Shown here: positions 11,543 to 21,306 of the stretch, piece by piece
Position numbering within the stretch: the stretch's first letter is position 1
Layout: every line of letters begins with the position of its first letter
Assembly: GCA_010093485.1 (NCBI GenBank)
Contig: MU001503.1
Coordinates: forward strand, 1,323,132 to 1,387,131
Direction: 5' to 3'
Length of the DNA stretch: 64,000 nt
DNA from: Karstenula rhodostoma CBS 690.94
Taxonomy: Eukaryota > Ascomycota > Dothideomycetes > Pleosporales > Didymosphaeriaceae
Notes under the pieces: generated by a model
What the model was told of the DNA's origin: nothing
The model's database searches: none
What the model saw: only the letters and a program-made list of their open reading frames with translations
Translations under genes and position numbers: made by a program

Positions 11543-13100
11543 TTGAAAGTATAGTACCTATGTCCTGGATATGTGCACCAGGTACCTGGGAGCGAAGTCA
11601 TTATCAATTGTAGACCAAATAACTCCCCAGCCTACGGCATCTCGCGGCATGCAACATCATTCGCGTTTTTTAATCGAAAGGGTGTATAGGACCCAGTTTC
11701 GGTGATCAATTCTGCCTCGCTTCTGCCAGAACTGTCACTCTACACTGTTGCTAAATACAGCTGTCAAGGGTATGTTCACGCTATCTCGCTACCACACCAT
11801 AAGATCTCGGGGATATAGAGAAATTAACGTGACAAGGCTAGCTGAATGGGGATGTCTTCTCGGAGCGCCTGCTGTTTCGAAGCACGGCGCCGGGTTCGAT
11901 AGCCGCCACGTGTGGACGGCATGGACGGAGTTTCAAGATCGGCGGTTTGCTGGCGGGAGAGATGTGGGTCCGTCCTAATTTGATATCTGGGAATCTGAGC
12001 TAGAGATGCGACAAAATCACGTCACTGGTTTGAGTGCATCGCGCGAACCCAGGGCACCGCCTCAACTAGCGTGGTCCCCATATTCTTCCATGCAACCATC
12101 TGTATAGCTCCAGCGTTTATGCTATGGTACGGCACGGCTCGTGCGAATGTGCTTGGGGTGCGCAAGACATGGTAAACTAAAATTGGAGGCAAATCAGTCC
12201 ACACCAATGAATTCAACGTTTGGTGAGCGAGGCTACGCACTCGCTGCTGGTAAATCAGCTATCACACTGCGCAGTTCATGCGCGGAGCGACCCAGGACGG
12301 ATAACATCGTGTGTAGAATATCTCCAAGTCATGGCAAACTTCGTAGATCCACATGTAGATCACTACCCTATGTAGGTACCACAGTAAACTCCGTCGCTAA
12401 CATCATACCGGTACCTTCGAAAAGCGAGGGCGGATTCGGTACCTGGATGCATACGCGAGCAGGATCAAGTCCGCAGAACCGCAGGCCTCACCTCGTGGGG
12501 TATGCGATAGCCCACCAAGGGCGGATGGAACTCTACGATCGTCACGTTTGGGACCCCAAAATAGCGCGAACGTTTACATTCCCGTAGACGAAGAGCACGC
12601 TAGAACACGGCTCGTGAAACTGCATGGGGCGTTCGAGGACCCAAAGCCTTCGCGAACGCACTAAATCATCTATACCAGGCGGACGTGATTAGATGCGTCG
12701 CGACCTGGTGCAACCCTCCGCGGCTGAGACCTCAGACGGTGCCAGGGTAGGTACAAGATACCCTATGGTCAGCATAGGCGAATTAATTCCCGGACATAAT
12801 TGGACCCAGCGCTGGGCTGTGCTGCATGCTGCAGACCCCGGTTCGTCGGCGAATTCTTGTCTTGGGGTCGGGGCTGCTGCGCGACGATGCACGAGCGACA
12901 CCGAAGCACATGGTAGGATGCAAGAATGCGCCCATTTTCGCAGAACTTTAAAGAACATTGGCTGCACCTCGCTACTGGCATATTCAGTGCTTGAATCCTT
13001 CAGTTCTTCTCATCAGCATTGGCCAGAAGTTTCTTCCGTTGCATCGCTTCATTTCTCAAGTCCTGTCGAGCTCGCTGCATCTGTGCGCAAATCGAACACC
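11543..13100. other. 1.5-kb divergent intergenic region
   Basis: It separates the divergent P450 and rhodopsin-like genes and should contain both promoters. The longest open frame (12141-12587, plus) has no motif, biased composition or splice support, and I do not call it. Nothing else is recognisable. Confidence 0.55.
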
Positions 13101-14572
13101 ATGTCTGCCGATATGGCGATGCCTTCATCCTCATCAGCAGAGGCTGCTGCTCTCTACCAGACCACCAAGGAGCTCATCTCGGAACATGCATTCAATGTAC
13201 GCGCCAACAATAGCACCCTTTTCAAGAACATCGCTGATTGTGTTATCTACAGATCGTTGTCTGGGTCGGAGTCGGCATCTGTACGACCGTATGCATCTTG
13301 CGATTTTGGATCAGATTCATGTGTTTCCGCCGCCTATTTGTAGAAGACTACCTCATGGTCGCCGCCGTTGCAGTTCTCATTGCAATTTCAGTCGTTCTAC
13401 AGTTCTACTTGGGAGACCTGTATGCGCTTCTCCATGTTCAAAACATGCTGGCGGCTCCCGGACCGGATTTCATCAACCAGATGACCCGCGGACTGAAGGG
13501 AGACGCAATCGCAATCGTCCTGAGCATTATCGGCTTGTGGGTGATCAAGTTGAACTTCCTGCTCTTCTTCTACCGCATCGGGTACCAGATCAAGTCATAC
13601 TTGATTACCTGGTGGGTAGCGCTGGTAGTGGTGATGGCTTGCGGAGTTGTGAACCTGGGAATGGTTCCTTACGACTGCATGCTGGGTAGCACCATGCATA
13701 TTACCGTGGTCTGCGCAGTGGAGTCGAGGGTGCAGAAGATCTACAACCTCTACATTGTCTCGGTCGCCATTGACGTGCTCTCCGATTTGATCAGTAAGTT
13801 GATCCGATCGCTACGCGCCTCATACAACACTAACTTTGAAACTATAGTCATGGCTTTCCCAATTTTGATTGTCTGGAAGACTGGATTGAACTGGCGCCAG
13901 AAGATTGTTCTCTCGAGCGTCTTCCTGCTCGTGAGCTTCACCATTAGTGTGACCGTCGTCCGCGGCAGCGTCTTCGGTGGCGTGTACAAGTCGGTCACGC
14001 AGACCAACCGTCAAGTCATCGACTCTTCGTGGATGCTGTTCTGGTGGTACATTGAGTTCGTCGTCTGTAAGTTCCCCCTAGCTCCACCAACCCACGAACA
14101 TCTCTGACCTCGCAATCTAGCCTTTGTCATCGCCTGCCTCATCTCCTTCCGTTCGCTTTGGTCCAGCAAGCGCGACGAGAGCAACGCCAACTACCGCCAA
14201 CAGCTCGCCGAAAAGCAGCGCATCATGGACCTAAACAGCTCCAGGCCTTCGGGCTCAAAGGGCAGCGGCAACAACAGCAGCAGCGAGAAAAGCAAGTGGC
14301 GCAAATTCCACGACGACCTGCTGACCACCTTCGCCGACCTCGAAGGCACCACCATCAACAGCGATGACTCCTTCCTCCGCCTGCAGCCACATCTCACAAC
14401 CATGGATCTCGATTTCTCGACCTTCGGGAGGAATCCTAGCATTGGCTCCACCAGCGAGATCACAAGGAAAGATTCGGCAAATGCGTCAACGCTAGGGCCC
14501 AAGTCGCCCCCAATAGCATATTCGCCTTCCATGGCTTCCAGCTCGCCTCCGCTGCATTGGTTTAGACGTTAA
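13101..14572 (+). CDS. fungal rhodopsin-domain (PTH11-like) integral membrane protein, 435 aa
   Basis: Four exons: 13101-13196, 13253-13793, 13848-14066 and 14121-14572. Introns are 51-56 bp and joined in consistent phase. The protein shows seven hydrophobic segments between about residues 32 and 305, including IVVWVGVGICTTVCIL near the start and an FLLFFYRIG segment, as in the fungal rhodopsin-fold family that includes PTH11-like receptors. The C-terminal 125 residues are a cytosolic, Ser/Thr-rich tail with charged patches, suited to signalling or trafficking. No CFEM cysteine domain precedes the membrane part. No retinal-binding Lys motif was seen, so it is not an opsin pump. The ligand is unknown. 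The start Met is the first one in frame and lies just before an early intron, which is common in this family. Confidence 0.87.
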
Positions 14573-15108
14573 GCTGGAAGCTGGCATCAGCCAGGCAAGG
14601 GGAGAATACAAAGAACCGCTAAACGGCGCTATCTCATACTAGAACCTAAAAAAAAACGTATATAATTAGCAAAACGATAGCAAACAAGGATTAACCACTT
14701 TACCCACAATGGCCCACACACAGTCTGCCTAGCGGCAGCATCCCCCGTAATACCGTGCGTTCGCGTAACGTAACGTCCATGTATGTACAACTCCGACCCG
14801 CCGTGCCGACACGCTGCTGCGTTTTGTTTCGCATCTGTAATGTGGGGGCTGGGGGCTGTGACTGGTGCTACGATTCCACTTGTGCTAGCGCACGCCGCGG
14901 ACGTCGAATTGATTTAACGTCCCTGTGCCTTTTCTTTCCCCCGCGCACTCTATTGCTCCTACTTCGGCATCTTCCACCCAGAGCGTTTGCCTACGGCTCC
15001 TTCCGACGCTGTCTCAGTGCGGTTGCTGACGAACTATTCTCCGAACGTTCTTGCACCCAACACCGTCAGCACCGACGTACCAGGTACCCACTGGTCTGAA
15101 AGACCGAC
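14573..15108. other. intergenic region
   Basis: About 540 bp between two plus-strand genes, with a short A-rich run near 14646. It probably carries the 3' UTR of the membrane protein and the promoter of the SDR. No gene is supported. Confidence 0.55.
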
Positions 15109-16251
15109 ATGTCGGAGTATATTACGCCCTTGAACGTTCTTGCTGGTGTTTTCGTCGTCATCGCTTCCACCTTCATCATGCCTGAGTTTAGAGAAATGGC
15201 TAAGGTGACCCTCTTTGGGTCGGGCAACAAGGGCGGCGCCACGTTCACGCCCGCGAAGGATATTCCCTCGTTGGCGGGCAAGGTCGTGCTTATCACTGGC
15301 GCGGCGGGCGATCTGGGGCGACAGACGGCTGTCGAACTCGCAAAGTACGGCCGGCCGGCGCGCATCTACGTTGCGGACCTGCCGCGTGGAGAGGCAGAGA
15401 AGAAAGCGGTTGTCGAGCGCATCACGCGGGAAGCGTATGAGAGCGATGAGAAAGACAAGGATACCACAGCGCCGAAGACAGACGTGCGCTTCATCGACCT
15501 GGATCTGACCTCGTTTGAGAGCGTGCGGGCGTGCGCCGCAGAATTCGCCGCTCAGGAAGAGCGTCTGGACATTCTAGTCCTCAACGCAGGCATCATCCGC
15601 GTTGCGAAGGGGGCAACCAAAGAAGGCTACGAAGTCCACTTCGGCCTCAACTACCTCGGACACGTGCTACTAGCGAAGCTGCTCGTCCCGACGCTCGAGA
15701 AGACCGCAGCTCAAGGCGCTGAGCCGCGCGTCGTGGTCGTGTCGAGCGAGGGCCACGCCATGGCGCCCAAGGGCGGAATTCAATTCGACAACCTGAAGAC
15801 CGAGTGTGCAGCCATGGTACGCAGTCGCCTTCCCTCCCTCACAAAATACCTCAACATGCTAACTCTGCCCCAGGACTACTCCCAACGCTACGGCCAATCC
15901 AAACTTGCCCTCATCCACCTGACCCGACACCTCTCTGTGCACCACCCCACCCTCAAAATTGCCGCCGTGCACCCCGGCCGCATCCTCACCGGCATGGCCG
16001 ATGCTCTCAAGAAAGAGTCCCTCCTCGTCAAGCTAACCGCGCCGATCGCGCCCTTCTTCTGCGTGCCCGTGTCCGTGGGGATTGTCAACCATTTGTGGGC
16101 GGCGACGAGCAAGGATGTAGTGAGTGGGAAGTACTACGAGCCTGTGGGTGTGACAGGGAAGGAGAGCGCGTTGGCGAGGGATGAGGCGCTGGGGAGGCGG
16201 TTGGCGGAGTGGACGGAGGAGCAGATCCGGGGGGTGGAGGCGCTGGCGTAG
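15109..16251 (+). CDS. short-chain dehydrogenase/reductase, membrane-anchored, 361 aa after splicing
   Basis: Two exons are proposed: 15109-15816 and 15874-16251. The 57-bp intron (GTACGC donor, GCTAAC branch, CCCCAG acceptor) has no stop and keeps frame, so the unspliced reading (380 aa) also looks intact. Removing it brings the family's central region directly onto the YxxxK motif at normal spacing. A hydrophobic segment at residues 8-24 suggests ER or lipid-droplet attachment. The NAD(P)-binding motif TGAAGDLG is at about 63-70, NAG is in LVLNAGI, the catalytic Ser is in VVSSEGH and the Tyr/Lys pair is in YGQSK. The C-terminus resembles SDRs of the retinol dehydrogenase/WW-oxidoreductase type. 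The substrate is unknown, probably a lipid or small hydrophobic molecule. Confidence 0.9.
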   Translation: MSEYITPLNVLAGVFVVIASTFIMPEFREMAKVTLFGSGNKGGATFTPAKDIPSLAGKVVLITGAAGDLGRQTAVELAKYGRPARIYVADLPRGEAEKKAVVERITREAYESDEKDKDTTAPKTDVRFIDLDLTSFESVRACAAEFAAQEERLDILVLNAGIIRVAKGATKEGYEVHFGLNYLGHVLLAKLLVPTLEKTAAQGAEPRVVVVSSEGHAMAPKGGIQFDNLKTECAAMVRSRLPSLTKYLNMLTLPQDYSQRYGQSKLALIHLTRHLSVHHPTLKIAAVHPGRILTGMADALKKESLLVKLTAPIAPFFCVPVSVGIVNHLWAATSKDVVSGKYYEPVGVTGKESALARDEALGRRLAEWTEEQIRGVEALA

Positions 16252-17052
16252 ACGTAGGCTTTGGGATCGCTTGATCGTGGGCCGGGAGCTGGAGGCCCCA
16301 GGTTAGAATGTAGACTACCCTCATATCTATTCACGAAACTACCTCAGCTATCTTGCGCTCCACGCAGCGGAACATGCGAGCTTATCCTACTAAGCACATC
16401 AGAGCATCTTTTGCAAAAAGAAAATGTGCTCCCACGTCTCGCATATGACTACCGTATGCCTGGATAGGTGGGGATACTCAAGGCGCCGATTATGTATGGT
16501 AACGTTATCTTAGTGCAGTGACAGAGGGACGTTGTTGAAGCAGTTGTGTGATGGTATTTTCCGTTCTGCACACCCGACACCCAACCCATCATAAAAATCC
16601 CATCAAGGTATCACCACGTAATTACTTCCATCATACTGCATAATTCCAATGTAGACACAGGAGAGCACCCGCCTGACTACTTTCACGGTTAGAAAAGCGT
16701 GGTGTGGGCGTGGTCATCGTTAACTAGGCGTGAGGTGAGCCGCAACAAGACGCGAACTTGTGAATGCATCAGGCGTACCTCAGAGTACAATCATGAACTG
16801 TGTATAAAACATATACGAGGCATGCATGACAGGGAAATGGATACAGGGAAATGGATACAGGGTAGGAGTAACGCGCGTGAGAAAGGGGGGCGGTGTTGGT
16901 ACGTTGACGAGTAATTCAGTTTATCCAATACTACGATTACCATTCAAACGACCAGAGGGGTATGGAGAGCCACCTGTCTACAAACAAAGGGAACGGGGGT
17001 ATACCAAATGCCAAACCAAGCCGAAACGCCATCCCCAAATCATCCCTCCTCA
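16252..17052. other. convergent intergenic region
   Basis: Between the SDR and the convergent RBR ligase. It contains a 14-bp unit repeated twice in tandem at 16830-16857 (CAGGGAAATGGATA). The C/T-rich frame near 17008 is the antisense of the ligase C-terminus. No gene is supported. Confidence 0.55.
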
Positions 17053-19035
17053 TCAAACAACCACACTCTCCACCACCTCCTCAACCCACCCAGTAACATC
17101 CTCCCACTTGAACCACCACCTCCACCTGCCTTCCTCCTCAACACCAACCCTCTGCCTTCCCGCCCTGACCCTCAACCCCTCCTGCGCCCGCTTCCCCTGG
17201 CCCTCCCACCACTCCTTCTCCGCCCTCTCCTTCGCCCGCGCCACAACAACCGCCTCATCCTCCACACGATACAAATCGCACTTGTTGCATTCGACGCACT
17301 TGCTCCCTGGCACCGCGCGGAAGTGCTGGCAGAAATGCTGGTACCCGATGCCCGCTAGGCCCTCGCGGCACACGTAGCACATGGCGTACCCGCACGTGCA
17401 CACGAGCTTGTTGCAGCCCTCGGACTTGACGAAGGACATGCTGCAGTTGGGGCACGTGCGCTTGACGGCGTCGGTGGTGGCGCGCTCGAGGGTCAGGCGC
17501 AGCGAGGTGAGCTGGGAGGAGTAGCAGGTGTGCGGGTCGTGCCAGGGGGCGGCGCAGGCGAGGCACGAAGGGCGTGCGCAGGTCGGGGATTGGCAGTTGA
17601 AGCGCAGGCCGCGGCGCTTGAGGTGGACTCTACGAAGAGCGTTTTGGACTGGGGAGAAGAGGGAGAAGGGGGCGGGGGAGGCGGCGTTGAGGACAAGGAG
17701 GAAGGCCAGGATGAGGGTGAGGGAGAAGGCGAAGACGCGGAAGCCGTGGAAGCAGACGGCTTGGAGTAGGGGGACGGAGGCGAAGAGGAGGGGGGTGCGT
17801 TTGAAGCGCAGGGTGAAGAGGAGGTTGGTGGAGGGGAGAGAGAGGTCGTCAATTTCGGCGTAGGGGCAGAACGGACAGCGGATGAGGGGGAGGCGGGATT
17901 TGAGCATTGCTTCGTTTGTAAACCGCTCGTTCAGCTTCCGTAGCGCGTCTTCGCCGTCGGGTTCTTCCAGGAGAGCGCGCTTGACGAAGCCGAGAGGGAC
18001 GCAGCCGGTGCAGTCGTCGATGCTGTCCGTCACGGGGGCTATGCACTTGAGCGTGCAGAGCTCCGTGTTGATGTTGCGCGCCCAGCCCTGGTCGTACAGC
18101 GCAGCGCTGATGGAATGCCGTATGCATCGGAAGCAAATGTAGTGGCCGTCGGCGTCGCACGTAGACATTTGTTGTAGGGTGTTCGGGATGAAGCAGCACT
18201 CGCAGTCGTACATCTCCCCTTCTGCTTCGGCCTCCTCTTCGTTCAACTTCAGCGCCAGCTCGAGGTCCGACTGCATCTGCTCTTTGCGTTGCCTCCCCAG
18301 TTCCGGCATAATCAGCGTTTCGTATAGCTCTTGGTCCAGCTCTAAGCTCCTCGTTTTGACCAGCAGCGGCTTCCTCCCACGCCCCGTTTTGACATCCGGA
18401 GCGAGCCACATGACCAGGGGATGCTCGTCTGCACTCGGGGGCTTCCTCCGCATGAAGAAGTTTGTGATGCTGAGACGCCAGCTCTGGCTCGATAGCACCA
18501 AGAGCGTTGGCCGTGCTTGTGTGTAGCTCCAGTTGTACTCGGCCAGGACCGCCTTGACCGTAGCATGGCTCAACCCCTTGAACTCAGCATACAGTGCCTC
18601 TTTCGCCGCCTCTTTATATTCCTTGGACCGGAACTTGTCTTCTCTTGCCAACGGCATGCCGCGCGTATCCTTCTCAGGGTCCACATTGCGGTACCTGTAC
18701 TTGTACGCCACGGCGCGCTGCTCCTCCTGCTCGGCGGGCATTCGGTATCGCCCCCGCGCCCACTTCGCGCCGTTGCGCAGCAGCTGTTCCGTGACCACCT
18801 GCACTCTGCTTTCGGGCCCCAGCGAGGAGAGCATCTCGCGAAAGACCTCGGGCTGCAGGTCCGGGAAGATGTCGGTGAGGGTCTGCAGTGCGACGTTTAG
18901 ATCGCGCAGGTCGCGGTCGCCTGACTCGCCATTTGGCGCGAGTACAGGCAGGCCGGCGAGAACATCAGATGTTGTTTGCGAGGCTCTACTGAGCAGCTTG
19001 GGCGGCCGCACCAGCGACGAGAAGACGGACGTCAT
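17053..19035 (-). CDS. RBR-type E3 ubiquitin ligase, RNF216-like, with hydrophobic insertion, 660 aa
   Basis: A single-exon gene. Residues about 44-90 resemble a CUE-type ubiquitin-binding helix bundle (LNVALQTLTDIFPDLQ). RING1 starts at Cys278 (CECC, then CFRC at 301-304) and runs to about 345. The IBR region begins at CPFC (387-390) and ends with CQSPTC...CLAC...C around 481-504. RING2 is 528-556 with CPNC, the putative catalytic Cys541 in SEGCNKLVC, then CGYAMCYVC. This is the RBR order, in which ubiquitin passes through a RING2 thioester, and the spacing recalls RNF216/TRIAD3. Unusually, about 50 residues rich in Leu, Phe and Val (about 405-455) interrupt the IBR and could form one or two membrane helices. 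The C-terminal tail is Trp/Glu/Arg-rich. Upstream lies a 19-bp tandem repeat. Confidence 0.85.
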   Translation of the reverse strand: MTSVFSSLVRPPKLLSRASQTTSDVLAGLPVLAPNGESGDRDLRDLNVALQTLTDIFPDLQPEVFREMLSSLGPESRVQVVTEQLLRNGAKWARGRYRMPAEQEEQRAVAYKYRYRNVDPEKDTRGMPLAREDKFRSKEYKEAAKEALYAEFKGLSHATVKAVLAEYNWSYTQARPTLLVLSSQSWRLSITNFFMRRKPPSADEHPLVMWLAPDVKTGRGRKPLLVKTRSLELDQELYETLIMPELGRQRKEQMQSDLELALKLNEEEAEAEGEMYDCECCFIPNTLQQMSTCDADGHYICFRCIRHSISAALYDQGWARNINTELCTLKCIAPVTDSIDDCTGCVPLGFVKRALLEEPDGEDALRKLNERFTNEAMLKSRLPLIRCPFCPYAEIDDLSLPSTNLLFTLRFKRTPLLFASVPLLQAVCFHGFRVFAFSLTLILAFLLVLNAASPAPFSLFSPVQNALRRVHLKRRGLRFNCQSPTCARPSCLACAAPWHDPHTCYSSQLTSLRLTLERATTDAVKRTCPNCSMSFVKSEGCNKLVCTCGYAMCYVCREGLAGIGYQHFCQHFRAVPGSKCVECNKCDLYRVEDEAVVVARAKERAEKEWWEGQGKRAQEGLRVRAGRQRVGVEEEGRWRWWFKWEDVTGWVEEVVESVVV

Positions 19036-19738
19036 GTTGGACGAGGCGATAAAGCCTGGCGGCGACTCAGAGCGGGTGGTCCCTGGTGCATTCGGCTATC
19101 GTATCAAGTATCGCGGACTTCGGGTGCGGGGCGCGGGACTACGAGCGGCCGTTTGTGGTGGACAGGATTGCGCATTATAGGGTGTTGAGTGGCATCGCGC
19201 AGAATTCCGAGAGTCGATGTTGGAATCCCCCGTGGACGCGTCATCAGGTGTTCACATGCTAATTTCTTGGCGGTACTCATGTCTACAACCGTCCTGTCCA
19301 GCCCTTTCCATTCTTTCCAATTGTGGGTACGAGAACAGGAGAAAAAACTTCATGGACGGACTTCTGTTGCATGAACGGACTTCTGTTGCATGAACGGACT
19401 TCTGTTGCATGAACGGACTTCTGTTGCATGAACGGACTTCTGTTGCATGAACGGACTTCTGTTGCATGAAATTCACGATTCGCATCAATTACAACCAAAG
19501 CACGACAGATGGAACAGATGGAAACGTCCTCGAAGCCTCATATGCTACGTCGTAAAGACTTGCGTTATTCTGCGCAGATATCCAGGAAAAGCTCCCCGCC
19601 GTGGACCAACTAGACCATCAAAGGGTCTTCATCGCTGCCTCACTTTGTCCTCTTGCCTCTTTCATCAAACAATATGAACTCTCGTCAATCTGTCCTGGTC
19701 ATGGCCGTTCCGCAGCAGGTCAAGCCGATCACCATTTC
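19036..19738. other. intergenic region with tandem array
   Basis: Upstream flank of the RBR ligase gene on the minus strand. It holds a six-copy 19-bp array (separate entry) about 320 bp from the ligase start. Open frames crossing the array are repeat artefacts. Confidence 0.6.
19352..19465. repeat. 19-bp tandem repeat, six copies
   Basis: The unit ATGAACGGACTTCTGTTGC is repeated six times without gaps from 19352 to 19465. The first copy has one change (G for A in ATGGAC), and a five-base partial copy follows. Near-perfect identity implies recent expansion, so this is a candidate polymorphic minisatellite. It is not multiple-of-three in period, so it is unlikely to be coding. It sits in the upstream flank of the RBR gene and could affect its promoter. 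Confidence 0.95.
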
Positions 19739-20365
19739 TCAGCCTGTCCCACCAATGCACGCGCTGCTCTTTCCTCCTTTTTTAATTCTCTCAAATTCTT
19801 CCATCATTCTCTTGATAACCGCATGTTGGATCTTGTCCAAAAGCTCCTGATTCATCCAATTTTGACTCGTCATTAGCCACAACCCGTGTCTACCCTGTCC
19901 CTCAGGTGCTTTCTCTAGCGTCAGAACTGAGAATTTGGGCACGGATACCTTGGTGAAATTCCCATCGAAACCTCTATCCAAGAACACCGCCGAGGGCTCC
20001 TAGTCTACAAGCACAGTCTCTCTGGGATAGACCTCGCCCTGCTCGCCTGTGTTGGTGATGGCCCAAGAGCGGAAGAGCCTGCTTTCGAATTGGATGGGGA
20101 ATTTGGGGCGCACATTTGATGAGGAGGTGAAACTGTTCGCGGGGGCGGGGGGATAATCATTGACTTTCGTCATGGCGCGTGGGTGGTGATGTGCAGCGCG
20201 GACGTCGGTGTATGACCCTTCAACGACCGGGAGGTAAGATTTAATGAACTGCATTGCTGGATGTTGTCAGCTCACCTAAATACTCCCAGCTGTAGAACAA
20301 TGTACAAACCGGATGGGGCATCGGCCGGGATTGTCTCATAATCACCGATATGAATATAGGTGCCC
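19739..20365 (-). pseudogene. damaged hypothetical gene with in-frame TAG
   Basis: Two open segments on the minus strand (20254 down to 20003 and 19999 down to 19742) are in the same frame and separated only by one TAG codon at 20000-20002. Both read like ordinary protein (for example FPIQFESRLFRSWAITNTG before, GLWLMTSQNWMNQELLDKIQ after). A third coding-like run (TYIHIGDYETIPADAPSG) lies upstream at about 20270-20360 in another frame and could be joined only through an unusually short 35-nt intron. The simplest reading is a gene disabled by a nonsense change and perhaps a small deletion. Alternatives are stop-codon readthrough or a sequence error. No family was recognised. Confidence 0.45.
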
Positions 20366-20370
20366 CCTGC

Positions 20371-21261
20371 CTAGAGAGACACTTTGGCGGTCGGTACATG
20401 GGTAGGTACCCCAGCCTTCTCTTTCCCTTTATCCCTTGCAGTTGCACGCGGTGTCACTGACCCGTCTGACTTTGCATCATCTGTGCTCATAACGATGTCG
20501 GGCAACTCTGCCTCGTCTTCCCCGTTGTCGTTTGCACGTGGACGCGGTGTTGCTGATCTACTCGACGGTGCATCGTCTATATCCATAACGGCCTCCAGCT
20601 CGAATTCTGCAGGATCAGGGAGGACAGCGTCCATGGCGACATGCGACTTGATTTTCTGAGGATTAGGGAGTATGGTTCCTTCCTCTTTATTCTTTGGACG
20701 GGCCGTCGCTAATTCACTTGACTGTGAGTCGTCTCCGACCACGACAGTGTCCGACTTCGGGTCCGGGGTTGACATGTTTTCTACCTCCTCTTTTCCATTA
20801 TCCTTAAGCCGCGACGTTGCTGATCCGCTCGAGTGTGCATCTTTGTCTTCTGCAACGACATTGCGTTTCAAAGTCTCTATCTTTTCGTCGTGACGCGGTG
20901 TCGAATCTGACCTCTTTCTCTTGCCAACAATATCGCGAGTTATGGATCCTTCCACAGCAACAACCGGCGCGAGCTCTGCAGGTTCGGGCGTATGATCTCC
21001 CATGATTGACAGGCGCCTAGGAGGCCGTCGTATAATGATGGTGGGGCGGCTCGTTGATTGGCTGGTAGAAAGCGAGCGAGGCTGACGCGCGAGAGGCCTG
21101 CCACACGCGCGTGTTAGCTTACAGGGAGGAGGATGAGTCGCGATTGTTTGCTTTGACGTACCTGGAATAGGAATGAATTGTGCGCGGCGCAGCTGAAACT
21201 GTTGCCTTGTTGCGGGTCTTGGGAGGAGGGCCGCGCTGAGGGAGGCGTATATAGTGGACAT
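20371..21261 (-). CDS. low-complexity hypothetical protein, 296 aa
   Basis: A continuous minus-strand frame starting at MSTIYASLSAALLPRP. The first 80 residues are rich in Arg, Ser and Gln with almost no acid (RRAQF, RQPRSLSTSQ, RRPPRRLS), like a mitochondrial presequence. The rest is a hydrophilic, repeat-like Asp/Glu/Ser/Pro chain in which units ending SGSATSRLK, SELATARPK, SRSATPRPR and DGSVTPRAT recur at similar spacing. No enzyme domain is visible. The 3' end may be spliced onto the TYIHIGDYE run downstream, which would merge it with the damaged gene below; a 39-nt GTACCT...CTAG segment would do this in frame but is very short. The coding call rests on composition and repeat regularity only. 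Confidence 0.5.
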   Translation of the reverse strand: MSTIYASLSAALLPRPATRQQFQLRRAQFIPIPGTSKQTIATHPPPCKLTRACGRPLARQPRSLSTSQSTSRPTIIIRRPPRRLSIMGDHTPEPAELAPVVAVEGSITRDIVGKRKRSDSTPRHDEKIETLKRNVVAEDKDAHSSGSATSRLKDNGKEEVENMSTPDPKSDTVVVGDDSQSSELATARPKNKEEGTILPNPQKIKSHVAMDAVLPDPAEFELEAVMDIDDAPSSRSATPRPRANDNGEDEAELPDIVMSTDDAKSDGSVTPRATARDKGKEKAGVPTHVPTAKVSL

Positions 21262-21306
21262 GGCGGACGAGGAGGGGAGGAAGGAGCAACCGTCCTTGTC
21301 CCTCAC

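Noticed and set aside
12141..12587. 148-codon plus-strand frame
   Set aside because: No motif, no conserved-looking segments, lies in a divergent promoter region.
17008..17377. Pro/Thr/Ser-rich plus-strand frames
   Set aside because: Antisense of the RBR ligase C-terminus.
19252..19498. Minus-strand frames encoding a repetitive MQQKS/CNRSP peptide
   Set aside because: Product of the 19-bp array read in several frames; the period is not a multiple of three.
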